Shown piece by piece: positions 35,244 to 44,486 of a stretch of 64,000 nucleotides of DNA; positions within the stretch are counted from its first letter, which is position 1, and every line of letters begins with the position of its first letter. The notes below the pieces were generated by a model that saw nothing but the letters and a program-made list of their open reading frames with translations, had not been told where the DNA came from and made no database searches. Location: NCBI GenBank assembly GCA_005881275.1, contig VBEF01000017.1:1-64000 (forward strand), written 5' to 3'. The DNA comes from Chloroflexota bacterium. Lineage in GTDB: Bacteria > Chloroflexota > Dormibacteria > Dormibacterales > Dormibacteraceae. The position numbers were made by a program, and so were the translations under genes.

Positions 35244-36590
35244 TTGAGTCACTGCAAAAGTGGCCACGTCGGCATCACGGTCGAAGCGGTGGAATTTCCT
35301 GGCGTCGGCGCGGAATCGCTTTTGGCTCGGGTCACCGACGACCTCGCGGACGCCGCTGCGGATGTGTTTGCGATCCTCGCCGCGGCGACGACCAGTCTCA
35401 GCCGGGTTCAGCAGGGCACCTGGATCGCGGTGCTCATGGATCCGGACCCGAGCACGTCCCACGTGTTGGTCGCCGACGACTCAGACGGGGCGATGGCCAC
35501 CTACATGAATCAATTTGTCGGCGCGCTGACCGGCCCCGCCGGCACGCCCACGCTCGCAATGTCGCAGCGGGTGATCGAGTCGTCCAGCCCGCTTCTGATC
35601 CCGGGTGTGCCATTCGACGAGTTCATTTCCATCCTGTCGCCGGCAGGCCAGGACTACTTCGTGCGCCACCCGCCTCCGGTCGCGATGCCTGCCGTCGGAC
35701 TCCTTGTCGTCCCGATGCGCGTGGGCGGCGCGACGATCGGGACACTCGGAAGATTCGATTGGCGTCAGCAACCCCCCTTGACCGAGGCGGACGTGGATCC
35801 GGTGCAGCTGGTTGCCGATCACGTGGCGCTGCTGCTCGAGAACGCTCGCCTCCACGCGGCCGTCAAGGATCAGGCTGAGCGTCTTGCGGTGGTAGAAGGT
35901 GTCGCGTTTGCGAGCAGGGTGGGTCAGGATCTCCGTCTTACGTTGCGGGTCGTGGTCGAGCAAATCACCGCAAGACTCAGAGTCGACGCCGCCGATGTCC
36001 TGCTGGCCACCGAGCAGGGCGACTTCCTGTTCGTGGCCGCCAGCGCCGGGTTTCATTCCTCATCGATACCGGACTACCGCTTGCCGGCCGGCGCTTGGCA
36101 ATCGATTCCAGCCGGATCACGACCGCATGTCGAGAACTTGAGAGACCTCGACCGCATGTTGCCGAATCCACGCCGGTCTCTCTACGCACGAGAGGGATTT
36201 CAGAGCTACGTCGGTTTGCCGCTCCACGCTCGCGGCCGGCTGGTCGGAGTGCTGGAGGTCTACAACCGAACGGTCGCGGTTTGGGACCAGGCGTCGCTGG
36301 CCTTCCTCGACACGATCGGGGGCATCGTGACGGTCGCGGTCGATTACGCGGCCGCCTCGGCCGCGGCAGGCCTGGATCGCGTGACTGGCGCGCCGCGCCC
36401 CGGCATGAGCGACCTCGAGATGGAGATCTTGCGTCAGATCGTCGAGGGGCTAACCAACCGGGACATCGCCGAGAAGACGCACAGGAGCGAGAACACGATC
36501 AAGTTCCACGTCAGGCGGATTCTCGAGAAGGCTGGGGCGGCCAACCGGACAGAACTGGCTCGCAGGGCGACGCGCGAGGGGTGGCTCTGA
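35244..36590 (+). CDS. GAF-domain LuxR-type regulator
   Basis: A 448-residue one-component regulator. Two GAF modules are likely (about residues 30-195 and 215-370; the second includes REGFQSYVGLPLHARGRLVGVLEVYNR). A C-terminal LuxR HTH reads MEILRQIVEGLTNRDIAEKT and SENTIKFHVRRILEKAGAANRTELARRA. No receiver phosphorylation domain is present, so signals are probably sensed by the GAF modules. The start is TTG 35244 without a strong RBS; an internal GTG at codon 16 is a possible alternative. It follows the Crp-like gene and probably forms a two-gene unit with it. Confidence 0.83.
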   Translation: MSHCKSGHVGITVEAVEFPGVGAESLLARVTDDLADAAADVFAILAAATTSLSRVQQGTWIAVLMDPDPSTSHVLVADDSDGAMATYMNQFVGALTGPAGTPTLAMSQRVIESSSPLLIPGVPFDEFISILSPAGQDYFVRHPPPVAMPAVGLLVVPMRVGGATIGTLGRFDWRQQPPLTEADVDPVQLVADHVALLLENARLHAAVKDQAERLAVVEGVAFASRVGQDLRLTLRVVVEQITARLRVDAADVLLATEQGDFLFVAASAGFHSSSIPDYRLPAGAWQSIPAGSRPHVENLRDLDRMLPNPRRSLYAREGFQSYVGLPLHARGRLVGVLEVYNRTVAVWDQASLAFLDTIGGIVTVAVDYAAASAAAGLDRVTGAPRPGMSDLEMEILRQIVEGLTNRDIAEKTHRSENTIKFHVRRILEKAGAANRTELARRATREGWL

Positions 36591-36737
36591 TCGGCGTCTG
36601 CCCATACTGCAGCAGCGGGCCCGAAAAAGAAGTGACCAGCGATCCGTCCGGCTTGCGCCCTTCGAACCACTGGCCACTTGGATCGTCGCACCCACCGGAA
36701 AAGTTTGCAAGAGGCGATTTTCGTCGCCAGGCAACCT
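36591..36737. other. Convergent intergenic region
   Basis: These 147 bases lie between the convergent GAF-LuxR and FAH genes. GGCGA and TCGCC (around 36715-36730) can form a weak 5-bp stem. No good intrinsic terminator, promoter or small gene is apparent. Confidence 0.4.
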
Positions 36738-37592
36738 TCAGTAGCTATCAGCCCCCGGATGCCGCTTGACGGGATTGGTCAGCTGGCCGATCCCGTCGAT
36801 GCGGATGGTCACGACGTCCCCTTCCTGCAGGGTGAAGTCCGACGGCGGCACGATGCCGGTCCCGGTCAACAGGAAGCAGCCGGCATCGAACCGCTGGTCT
36901 CGTCCCAGGTAGGCGACCAGCTCGGGGATCTCGCGCCGCATCGCCGAGGTCGACGTGCTGTTCCGGTAGACGAGCGCGGCGTCGCGGCTGATATCCAGCT
37001 CGATTGCTCGGTCGGAAGGCGAGTAGTCCCACGCGAGCGCGATCGCCGGTCCCAGCGCGCACGAGCCGTCGAACACTTTCGCCTGCGGCACGTACAGCGG
37101 GTTCTCGCCTTCGATGCTTCGCGAGCTGACGTCGTTGCCGATCGTGTAGCCGACCACCTGCATCCGGCTGTTGCACACGACGGCAAGCTCCGGCTCGGGC
37201 ACGTCCCAGGTCGAGTCCGATCGGATGAAGATCGCCTCGCCATGCCCCCGCACGCGGTTCGCGGTCGCCTTGAAGAACAGCTCGGGTCTGGCCGCCGCGT
37301 AGACGCGGTCGTACGGATCCGAGCTCACCGCCTCATCGGTGCGTGCCTCCAGGCTTCGCCTGTAGGTCACGCCGGCCGCCCAAACCTCCTGGCTTCCGAT
37401 CGGGGCGCCGATGTCGGCGCCATCCCGCGGTTGGATCTCTGGGCGCTTCTCCTCCAGCAATCGGCTGAGCTCGTCTTGCGGAAGCCGCAGCAGGGAGTCG
37501 ATCGTGGAACCGTCGAGACGGCTCCAGGTCCCGTCCTTCTTCATATATGTGGCGCCGTCCAGCTGGACCAGGTGCCGGCCGGCGGCCGGCAC
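36738..37592 (-). CDS. FAH-family hydrolase, AraD1-like, for 2,4-diketo-3-deoxy-L-fuconate
   Basis: A 284-residue FAH-fold enzyme of the AraD1 group. [15 protein letters not shown], the RPELFFKAT segment, PEPELAVV (metal Glu pair) and [20 protein letters not shown] (metal Asp) are diagnostic. In the non-phosphorylative L-fucose pathway such proteins hydrolyse 2,4-diketo-3-deoxy-L-fuconate to pyruvate and L-lactate; related members dehydrate keto-deoxy-arabinonate. The directly upstream gene on the same strand is L-fuconate dehydratase (11 bases apart), which favours the fucose role. The start is GTG 37592, the only start near the usual N-terminus. Confidence 0.82.
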   Translation of the reverse strand: MPAAGRHLVQLDGATYMKKDGTWSRLDGSTIDSLLRLPQDELSRLLEEKRPEIQPRDGADIGAPIGSQEVWAAGVTYRRSLEARTDEAVSSDPYDRVYAAARPELFFKATANRVRGHGEAIFIRSDSTWDVPEPELAVVCNSRMQVVGYTIGNDVSSRSIEGENPLYVPQAKVFDGSCALGPAIALAWDYSPSDRAIELDISRDAALVYRNSTSTSAMRREIPELVAYLGRDQRFDAGCFLLTGTGIVPPSDFTLQEGDVVTIRIDGIGQLTNPVKRHPGADSY

Positions 37593-37603
37593 GACATCGG
37601 TGC

Positions 37604-38905
37604 TCAGTCGGTCCTCCAGGCGGGGCCCGAAGGGTAGGCAAACTCACGGAGCGACTCTGGGCGCATGGTGATGCTGTAACCCGGTGCTCGCGGCGGGACA
37701 TAGCAACCGTCGCGAATGACCACCGGGTCGAGGAAGTGCTCGTGCAGGTGCTCGACGTACTCGAGCACGCGATTCTCGAGCGACCCGCTCACCGCTATGT
37801 AGTCGAACATCGATATGTGCTGAACGTACTCGCAAAGCCCGACACCTCCGGCGTGCGGGCAGACCGGCACCCCGAACTTCGCGGCGAGGAGGAGGACCGC
37901 CAGGACCTCGTTCAGCCCACCCAGGCGGCAGGCGTCGAGCTGGCAGAAGCCGATTGCGTCCGACTGGAACAGCTGCTTGAAGATGACCCGGTTCTGGCAG
38001 TGCTCGCCGGTGGCGACCTTGATCGGCGCGATCGCCCGCGCGATCGTGGCGTGGCCCAGCACGTCGTCGGGGCTGGTCGGCTCTTCGATCCAGTAGGGCC
38101 CGAACTCGGCGAGCCGCTTCATGTTAGTGATCGCGTCGCCGACCTCCCAGACCTGGTTCGCGTCCATCATGAGCCGGCGGTCCGGCCCGATCTCCTCCCG
38201 CACGATCCGCGCGCGTCGGACATCGTCCTCGATCTTCTGGCCGACCTTCATTTTTATGTGCGACCATCCCGCGGCGACGGCTTCACGGCAGAGTTGACGC
38301 AGCTTCTCGTCGGAGTAACCGAGCCATCCCGCCGAGGTCGTGTACGCCGGATACCCGGCGCGCAGCATATCGGCCTCGCGCTTGGCGCGCGTCGGCGCCA
38401 TGCGTTCGAGGATTCCGATCGCTTCCCCCGGAGTCAAGGCGTCGCTGATGTACCGGAAGTCGATGCACGCGACCAGCTGCTCTGGGGTCATGTCGATGAG
38501 GAGCTTCCACAGCGGCTTGCCTTCCACCTTCGCGTACAGGTCCCAGACTGCATTGACCAGCGCTGCGGCCGCGAGATGGATTGCGCCTTTCTCGGGACCG
38601 AGCCACCGCAATTGCTGCTCGCCGGTGACCGCGCGCCAGAACGTCCGCATATCCGAGGTGATGGAGTCGAGCGTCTGGCCGACGACGACCGGCGCCAGCG
38701 CGTTGATCGCGGCGACGCACACTTCGGTGCCGCGACCGAGGGTGAAGGCGAGACCGTGCCCTTCGAGGTGATCGCTCGAGTCCGTCCTCAGCACGACGTA
38801 GGCGGCCGAGTAGTCAGGGTTCGTGTGCATGGCATCGGAGCCGGCGAGGGTCCGCGAGGTGGGAAAGCGCACGTCGTGCGCGGTGGCGCTGATGATGCGG
38901 TGCAT
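37604..38905 (-). CDS. L-fuconate dehydratase, enolase superfamily
   Basis: A 433-residue enzyme removing water from L-fuconate to give 2-keto-3-deoxy-L-fuconate. It shows the FucD signature from the start ([48 protein letters not shown]). The barrel has HIKMKVG (KxK base), LMMDANQVW (metal Asp), [11 protein letters not shown] and [11 protein letters not shown] (metal Glu), and [15 protein letters not shown] (His acid/base). The length matches Xanthomonas FucD. The ATG at 38905 lies 2 bases after the stop of the upstream permease gene. Related enolases act on other acid sugars, but the fuconate assignment agrees with the neighbours. Confidence 0.88.
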   Translation of the reverse strand: MHRIISATAHDVRFPTSRTLAGSDAMHTNPDYSAAYVVLRTDSSDHLEGHGLAFTLGRGTEVCVAAINALAPVVVGQTLDSITSDMRTFWRAVTGEQQLRWLGPEKGAIHLAAAALVNAVWDLYAKVEGKPLWKLLIDMTPEQLVACIDFRYISDALTPGEAIGILERMAPTRAKREADMLRAGYPAYTTSAGWLGYSDEKLRQLCREAVAAGWSHIKMKVGQKIEDDVRRARIVREEIGPDRRLMMDANQVWEVGDAITNMKRLAEFGPYWIEEPTSPDDVLGHATIARAIAPIKVATGEHCQNRVIFKQLFQSDAIGFCQLDACRLGGLNEVLAVLLLAAKFGVPVCPHAGGVGLCEYVQHISMFDYIAVSGSLENRVLEYVEHLHEHFLDPVVIRDGCYVPPRAPGYSITMRPESLREFAYPSGPAWRTD

Positions 38906-38907
38906 GC

Positions 38908-39942
38908 CTATCCTTTCACCGCGCCGACCAGCAGGCCCTTGGCGATGTAACGCTCGAGCGCGATCGCCATCGCGATCACCGGCCCGATCATGATCAGGAT
39001 GAGCACGGACATGTACCACCACTGCGGTCCGCGGGTTGCGTTCTGCGCCGCGACCGTGAGAGGGAGCGTCTGCGCGTTCGCGCTGGTCAGGAAGAGGGCG
39101 ATGAGGTATTCGTTCCACGCGAAGACGAGGACGAAGAGGAACGTCGCGACCAGCCCCGGCACCGCAAGGGGCAGCACGATCGAGCGGAAGATCCTGTAGG
39201 GCGACGCGCCGTCGATGGCAGCGCTTTCCTCCAGCTCGACAGGCACGCTCTGGAAGTAGTCGCGCATGAGCCAGACCACGATGGGCAGGTGCGCCGCGGT
39301 GTAGGTGATGATCAGTGCCGCCCACGTGTCGAGAAGCTGGAGCTGCTGGAAGAAGATGTAGATGGGGATGACCGTGGCGACCGGCGGCAGCATGCGCTGC
39401 GAGATCATCCAGAACGCGATGTCGTCGTTGCCGACGCCGCGCTTGAAACGTCGAGCGACCGTTTGCAGCAGCAGCACGAACACTGCAATCCCGGCCACGA
39501 GACCGACCGGCCACGGCCCACCTGCTACCACGACGACGACGGCGATCGCGAGCGCGATCACGAAGGATCCGATCGCGCCAAAACCGACCTGGTAACGCAT
39601 GCGCACAAGGGCGTAAGCAGCCATCGAGCCGAGCAGAACGGTGATCGCCGTGCTCGTCAGCCCGACCACCACCGTGTTGGTGTAAGGGCGGAACGTGTCC
39701 TCTCGGAGGTCGAAGAAGATGTAGTGCCACGAGTCGAGCGTCGGCTGAAAGTCGCGCCACGGGATGTAGAACGGCCCGCCGTTCACCTCCAACGGCGTCT
39801 TGAGCGCGGTCACGGCCAGCCAGTAGAGCGGAAACAGGACCACGAAGGTCCAGGCGAAAAGAGCGATGTACGAGAGCGTCATCGCAGGGAACGAGATCGA
39901 AGTCGTCGAGACCGAACCGCCGCGTCTCCGGATGCTCGCCAT
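38908..39942 (-). CDS. Sugar ABC transporter permease, MalG-like, with inserted hydrophobic segment
   Basis: A 344-residue carbohydrate permease. The EAA loop (ELEESAAIDGASPYRIFRSI) and the C-terminal AWNEYLIALFLTS and ERYIAKGLLVGAVKG are classical MalG features. It is about 60 residues longer than usual. The extra part lies at about residues 119-172, between the second conserved transmembrane segment and MLPPVATVIPIYI, and contains two added hydrophobic stretches. Its partner permease at 39.9 kb has a comparable insert. The operon order is binding protein, permease, permease, FucD, FAH, so L-fucose or a fucoside is the likely cargo. Confidence 0.87.
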   Translation of the reverse strand: MASIRRRGGSVSTTSISFPAMTLSYIALFAWTFVVLFPLYWLAVTALKTPLEVNGGPFYIPWRDFQPTLDSWHYIFFDLREDTFRPYTNTVVVGLTSTAITVLLGSMAAYALVRMRYQVGFGAIGSFVIALAIAVVVVVAGGPWPVGLVAGIAVFVLLLQTVARRFKRGVGNDDIAFWMISQRMLPPVATVIPIYIFFQQLQLLDTWAALIITYTAAHLPIVVWLMRDYFQSVPVELEESAAIDGASPYRIFRSIVLPLAVPGLVATFLFVLVFAWNEYLIALFLTSANAQTLPLTVAAQNATRGPQWWYMSVLILIMIGPVIAMAIALERYIAKGLLVGAVKG

Positions 39943-39947
39943 CGAGG

Positions 39948-41120
39948 TCAGGCCGCCGCCGCGCGAGGGCGCAACAGGTTGACATAGGAGATGCCGACGA
40001 ACGTCACCACGATGAGCAGCATGTAGGCGACCGCCGCGGAGCCCCCGATGTCGAGCGCTCGCCAGATCGTGTAGGCATGCAGCGTGAGCGATTCAGTGGC
40101 CGTTCCGGGGCCTCCGTTCGTGAGCACGTTCGGCAGGTCGACGATCTTGAAGCCCTCGATGATGCGGATCAGCACGACGGTGACCGTCGCGGGCAGGATC
40201 TGCGGAAAGGTGATCCGCCAGAACACCTGCAAGCGGTTGGCGCCGTCCACGACCGCCGCCTCGACCAGCTCATGGGGCAGCGTCTCGATCGCGGCCAGGA
40301 GCACGATGAAGATGAACGGCGTCCACTGCCAGATGTCGCCGACCATCACCGCCAGTCGCGCGCCCCATGGATTGGTGACCCACGAAATGTCCGTCAATCC
40401 GAAGTGCGCCCACAGCGGGTACAGCGGACCTTTGCTCGTGTCCACAAGCATCCGGAACAGGTAGGCCACGCCGACGGGGGTGATCATCATCGGGAGCAAG
40501 AAGACCACCCGGAAAAAGCGCCGTCCCGGGAGGTGCTGCACGACGAGCAAGGCCAGTCCCAGGCCGAGCAGGTACTGGACGGACACGTCGACGGCGACGT
40601 AAACGAGCGTCACGACCAGCGTTCCCGGACGGCCGCTGGTCAGGATCGTGTTGACGACCAGCCAGACAAGCGCGCCGGCGATGGCCGTCGCCAGCACCCG
40701 GCCGACGAGTCCTCCAACGGTGAGGTTCGGTCCGCGCGCGTAGCGATAGAGCAGAAAGGCGAACAGCCCGTAGATCGCGACCAACACCGCGATCCCGATG
40801 GGCGTCAGCGGTCCGGATACCCCCAGAAAGTGGGGTCGGTCGATGCCGAACAGCAGCTTCGCGTAGTTCGCGAAGCCGACAAACTTCAGCTGCACCCCGC
40901 CCTCCGAGAAGCCCAGGCGCGACAGAGAGACATAGAGCGACGTGAGCAGAGGAAAGATCGAGAAAGCGAGGATGACCAGGACGGCCGGGAGGATGAACAC
41001 GCCGCCCGCGAAGCGGTCGAGGCGTGCGGCAACCGGACGCCACCAGGACGAGGCCCTCAGCGCGCGCGGCGACGCATGGATGCTCACGGAGTCGGAATCC
41101 TTTTCACCAGTTCCTGGCAC
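39948..41120 (-). CDS. Sugar ABC transporter permease, MalF-like, with inserted hydrophobic segment
   Basis: A 390-residue permease. The first membrane segment (FAGGVFILPAVLVILAFSIF), the EAA loop (HELVEAAVVDGANRLQVFWRI) and NVLTNGGPGTATESLTLHAY are standard for MalF-like subunits. About 65-70 extra residues (roughly 95-165) lie between the FVGFANYAKLL segment and the second conserved helix and contain two hydrophobic stretches. The start is GTG 41120; a later in-frame GTG 11 codons downstream is possible. It is 5 bases from the MalG-like gene and 51 bases from the binding protein. Confidence 0.87.
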   Translation of the reverse strand: MPGTGEKDSDSVSIHASPRALRASSWWRPVAARLDRFAGGVFILPAVLVILAFSIFPLLTSLYVSLSRLGFSEGGVQLKFVGFANYAKLLFGIDRPHFLGVSGPLTPIGIAVLVAIYGLFAFLLYRYARGPNLTVGGLVGRVLATAIAGALVWLVVNTILTSGRPGTLVVTLVYVAVDVSVQYLLGLGLALLVVQHLPGRRFFRVVFLLPMMITPVGVAYLFRMLVDTSKGPLYPLWAHFGLTDISWVTNPWGARLAVMVGDIWQWTPFIFIVLLAAIETLPHELVEAAVVDGANRLQVFWRITFPQILPATVTVVLIRIIEGFKIVDLPNVLTNGGPGTATESLTLHAYTIWRALDIGGSAAVAYMLLIVVTFVGISYVNLLRPRAAAA

Positions 41121-41171
41121 TGAATGGGATGAAGAGGGGCGGCGAGGTGCGTGACCCCGCCGCCCGTCGGT

Positions 41172-42665
41172 TTACTTCGTGATGCTCAGACTGGATCTGT
41201 AGGCGTCCAGCTGTGACTGGCGGCCGATCTCGTCCGTCTTCGCGTTCCATTGGTTGGTGATCTGAGTCATCGTCTGGCTCAGCGAGATCTCACCCGCCAG
41301 GAACTGAGCGAGAGCCGTGTCCAGCGCGGTCTGCTGGTAGAACGCCGTCTGCGGGATGCGCAGGTCGAGGACCATGTTGGGGCTCTGCAGGCTCGACTGG
41401 ATGGCTCCGAGATAGTCCTTCGCGGCCTGGTCGCTCATGCCCGAAGCGGTCCATGGACCCATGTTGGTGAAGTGCGAAGAGCGGTAGGGGTTGAATCCAG
41501 TCTTGCCGATCGTCACGTCGACGCTCGACTGCGCCGGCTGAGACATGTAGGAGAGGAACGCGAACGCGGCGTCCTTCACCTTGGCCGAGGCCGCCTTGTT
41601 GATCGCGCCTGACCAGCCGCCGAAGGCGGCGAATGGAGAGTGGTTCACGCCGTTGGTCGCGTAAGGGCACAGAGTGGCGTTGCAGTCGACCAGCTGGTTG
41701 CTCGACCGGTCGAGCACCTTCTTCGATCCGGGCAGAATGACTGCCCCGACCTTGTCCTGCACGGTGGACTGAGTCTTGTCGACCGCGAGCGGGCCGATGT
41801 CGCCCCAGTCGAGGGACAGGGCGCAGCGACCAGTCACGAACAGGCCGCGCGAGTCGCCGACGTCCTGGTTGAGCTGCTCAGGAGGGCCGATCTTGGAAAG
41901 CTGCTTGTAGACGGTTAGGGCCGCGGCGGCCGCCGGGTTGTTCGTCAATGGCTGCATGGTGTCGGTGTTGAAGAAAGCACCCTGCTTCGTGCCCTGGCTC
42001 TGCAGGTACGCCGCGGCGATCGAAATCCATGCCCAATACGACTGCGCGCTGCGCTTCATGGCCAGGCATGAGCCGTAGTCGGGCTTGCCATCGCCGTTCA
42101 AGTCCTTGCCCTGGAAGTGCTGGGCGATGCTGATGTAGTCATCCCAGGTCTCAGGCGCCTTGAGGCCGTCCTTCTGGAGCAGGTCCTTGCGGTAGTAGAC
42201 CATCTGAAAGTCGCCGTCGAGGGGAATGGTGTAGACCTTGCCCTTGAACGTGGCGCTGAAGTCGCGGAAGAACGGTGCGATGTCGTTCCACTGCAGGGCC
42301 GAGTCGTTCTTGACCCGGTCGGTCAGGTCTTCGAGGTAGCCGGGCGGCACGTAGTCGCCCATCCACTGCGGGTCGAAGACCGTCGCGTCATACGAGTTTG
42401 TCTTCGTCGAGAAGTCCGTGAGGACCTTCTGGTACAGGTCGGAGAACGGGACTGTGATGATCTGCACCTTGGCGCCAGTCGCCTTCTCGAAGTCGGGGGC
42501 CCGGCGCTGCAGCGGCTCCGCGATCTGAGGACCGGTGAAAGTCACGACCCGAATCGTGGTGCCGCTGAACGATTGGTTCGAGGACGTATTCGACCCGTTG
42601 CTGCAGGCCGCAATCACGCCCACCCCCACCAACAGGACCAGGGCTCTCGCCAGGATTCGACTCAT
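41172..42665 (-). CDS. Sugar-binding lipoprotein of an ABC transporter
   Basis: A 497-residue family 1 extracellular solute-binding protein. The signal peptide ends in a lipobox with Cys at residue 21 (VIAAC), followed by a Ser/Asn-rich linker. An EF-hand-like Ca-binding loop DLNGDGKPD occupies residues 188-196, unusual but known in some sugar-binding proteins. ETWDDYISIAQHFQGKDLNG and GRCALSLDWGDIG fit the family. The ATG at 42665 has AGAGGGG about 13 bases upstream. A strong promoter with paired operators precedes it (42727-42805). It probably delivers L-fucose or fucosides to the permeases downstream. Confidence 0.9.
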   Translation of the reverse strand: MSRILARALVLLVGVGVIAACSNGSNTSSNQSFSGTTIRVVTFTGPQIAEPLQRRAPDFEKATGAKVQIITVPFSDLYQKVLTDFSTKTNSYDATVFDPQWMGDYVPPGYLEDLTDRVKNDSALQWNDIAPFFRDFSATFKGKVYTIPLDGDFQMVYYRKDLLQKDGLKAPETWDDYISIAQHFQGKDLNGDGKPDYGSCLAMKRSAQSYWAWISIAAAYLQSQGTKQGAFFNTDTMQPLTNNPAAAAALTVYKQLSKIGPPEQLNQDVGDSRGLFVTGRCALSLDWGDIGPLAVDKTQSTVQDKVGAVILPGSKKVLDRSSNQLVDCNATLCPYATNGVNHSPFAAFGGWSGAINKAASAKVKDAAFAFLSYMSQPAQSSVDVTIGKTGFNPYRSSHFTNMGPWTASGMSDQAAKDYLGAIQSSLQSPNMVLDLRIPQTAFYQQTALDTALAQFLAGEISLSQTMTQITNQWNAKTDEIGRQSQLDAYRSSLSITK

Positions 42666-42726
42666 CTCTCTTTATCCCCTCTTGTAGCGCAAGAAGCCGC
42701 GGCCCGGGCCACCAGGGGGCCGTGGC

Positions 42727-42805
42727 ATATCCGATGAATACCGGATATTTAGCGCGTCCAGGCCGAATTGTCAAGCACAGACTGGCTAGTCATCCGATGT
42801 ATACG
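42727..42805 (-). promoter_or_regulatory. Promoter and paired operators of the fucose transport operon
   Basis: On the minus strand, TTGACA (42774-42769) and TAAATA (42751-42746) are 17 bases apart, a near-consensus promoter. The inverted repeat ATATCCG-N8-CGGATAT (42727-42748) overlaps the -10 and start region. A second copy of the core, ATCCGATGTATAC (42792-42804), lies upstream of the -35; the first copy reads ATCCGATGAATAC (42729-42741). TCCGATGT also recurs at 45280-45287 in the promoter of the SDR operon. The nearby FadR-type GntR (45328) is the obvious candidate binder. Confidence 0.75.
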
Positions 42806-42807
42806 CC

Positions 42808-43617
42808 TTAGGCAGGGGTCGCCAGGTCAAGGCTGAACCGGCCCAGCACACGGTGGAACAGGCCGACCAGGGCGGCCACCGGGGCCAGCGAGACGATCAG
42901 CGCGGCCGCTGCCGTCGGCCAGTCGAGCTCCCGTTCGAAGGTGAAGAAGTCGGACAGCCCAAGGGGAATGGTCTTGATCTCGCCCGAGGTCAGGACCAGC
43001 GGGACGAGCAGCATGTTCCAGTCCAGCACGAAGAGCACGAGCGCGGTCGCGACCACGCTCGGCGCGACGAGCGGCAGGATGACGCGGCCGATCACGCGAA
43101 AGAGCCCCGCGCCGTCGAGCACCGCGGCCTCCTCCCATTCGGGCGCCAGCTGCGCGACGGCCCCGTGGAGGACGAATACCGCAAGAGGCGCCGTGGCGGC
43201 TGCTTCGCTTAGAACCACGGCGGCGAAGCTGTCCAGGAGGTGCACCCGCCGCATGAGGTCGCTCAACGGGATCACGTAGGCCATGGCGGGCAGGCTGGCG
43301 AGGACGAGGAATCCCTGCGTGACGAAGCGGCTCGATCGAAACGGGGCGCGGGCGAGGCCGTACGCGGCAAAAAAGCCCGCGCCCACTGCGATCGCCGCGG
43401 CGCATGCGGACGTGAGAACGCTCGTCACGAGCTCGTTCCAGAACGCCGGCTCGGCAATCCCGACCTCGGCGAAGTGATCCAGGGATGCAGACCCGCGCCA
43501 CGATGGCGGACGGCTGCTGTTGTCGGGCAGCACTCCAAGCGACGCGAGCGCCGTCCACAAGAGGGGAAGCAGAAACGCGAGGAGGGTCGCCGCCACGAGA
43601 ACGCCTCGAAGCCTCAT
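42808..43617 (-). CDS. Sugar ABC transporter permease, MalG-like
   Basis: A 269-residue permease with six transmembrane segments. The EAA loop is EWEEAAVLDGAGLFRVIGRV, followed by ILPLVAPSVVAT and FVLDWNMLLVPLVLTSGE. The length is normal, without the insert seen in the 38.9 kb permease. The ATG at 43617 overlaps the stop of its partner permease (ATGA). The operon is SDR, permease, permease; no binding-protein gene belongs to it in this window, so it may use a distant binding protein or share the one at 41.2 kb. Confidence 0.85.
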   Translation of the reverse strand: MRLRGVLVAATLLAFLLPLLWTALASLGVLPDNSSRPPSWRGSASLDHFAEVGIAEPAFWNELVTSVLTSACAAAIAVGAGFFAAYGLARAPFRSSRFVTQGFLVLASLPAMAYVIPLSDLMRRVHLLDSFAAVVLSEAAATAPLAVFVLHGAVAQLAPEWEEAAVLDGAGLFRVIGRVILPLVAPSVVATALVLFVLDWNMLLVPLVLTSGEIKTIPLGLSDFFTFERELDWPTAAAALIVSLAPVAALVGLFHRVLGRFSLDLATPA

Positions 43618-44483
43618 TCGACAAACCTTGTCCTGGACAACCGGAGGTAGATGAGCCCCGCGCCGAGGACGGCCGCCGCGATCAACCAACCCGAGGTGGC
43701 GCCGACGGGCCAGTCGTTGACTCCGAAGGCGCGGTTGTAGCTGTACAGGGCCGGTGTCACGGTCGCCGGCCCCGGGCCGCCCCCGGTCAGGATCAGGACC
43801 GCGTCGAACGTCCCCAACGACAGGCCGGTGAGCAGCATCGTGATCGTGAGCAGTAGAGGGCGGACGGCGGGGATGGCGACGTGCCGCACCCGTCCCGTCC
43901 ACGATGCGCCGCTCAGGGTCGCCTCCTCCCAACGCTCGCTCGGGATAGAAGCCAGGCTTGGCAGGAGCAAGAACGTGACAAACGGAGCCACCCGCCACAC
44001 CTCGACCGCGATCACGGCGGGAAGCGCAAGGCGCGGGTCGCCCAGCGGCGACGGCAGGTCCGGCCGGCCAAGCCAGCCCAGGACGAAATCCACGACGCCG
44101 GTAGCGCTGCCGAACAGGAAATGCCACATCACTCCGCTCGCGATGGGACTGACCAGCCACGGCAGCAGGAGCAAGACCCGCAGCGCCGCGCGCCCGTGGA
44201 ACGGGCGGCGCAGCAAATAGGCGACGCTGAACCCGATCACGAGCTCGAGCGGCACGGCCACGAGCGTGAAGACGGCGACGTTGCGGGCCGCGGAGCCGAA
44301 CAGGGGGTCGCGGATGACCGCCGCGTAGTTGGCGAGCCCCGAAAAATGCACGCCGATCGCGAACGGCGAGTACGTCGTGAACGTCGCGAGCAAACCGAGG
44401 AGCGCGGGAAGGACGAGCCAGCCGGCGAGGAGAAGGGCAAGCGGCGCGAACAGGAACAGCCTGTCGCGACGCGTCAGACGCAC
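43614..44483 (-). CDS. Sugar ABC transporter permease, MalF-like
   Basis: A 289-residue permease. The N-terminal LFLFAPLALLLAGWLVLPAL segment, the EAA loop (ERWEEATLSGASWTGRVRHV) and TGGGPGPATVTPALYSYN identify a MalF-type subunit. It starts at GTG 44483, 3 bases after the SDR stop, and ends overlapping the MalG-like gene. Cotranscription with the keto-deoxy-fuconate dehydrogenase links this second transporter to deoxysugar use. Its cargo may be a fucose-containing oligosaccharide or the same sugar as the first system. Confidence 0.85.
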   Translation of the reverse strand: MRLTRRDRLFLFAPLALLLAGWLVLPALLGLLATFTTYSPFAIGVHFSGLANYAAVIRDPLFGSAARNVAVFTLVAVPLELVIGFSVAYLLRRPFHGRAALRVLLLLPWLVSPIASGVMWHFLFGSATGVVDFVLGWLGRPDLPSPLGDPRLALPAVIAVEVWRVAPFVTFLLLPSLASIPSERWEEATLSGASWTGRVRHVAIPAVRPLLLTITMLLTGLSLGTFDAVLILTGGGPGPATVTPALYSYNRAFGVNDWPVGATSGWLIAAAVLGAGLIYLRLSRTRFVE

Positions 44484-44486
44484 GTC

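Noticed and set aside
37604..39985. A single 793-residue frame joining an N-terminal stretch to fuconate dehydratase
   Set aside because: The part beyond 38905 lies under the permease gene in another frame and has low-complexity Arg/His-rich content; fuconate dehydratase has a standard ATG start at 38905.
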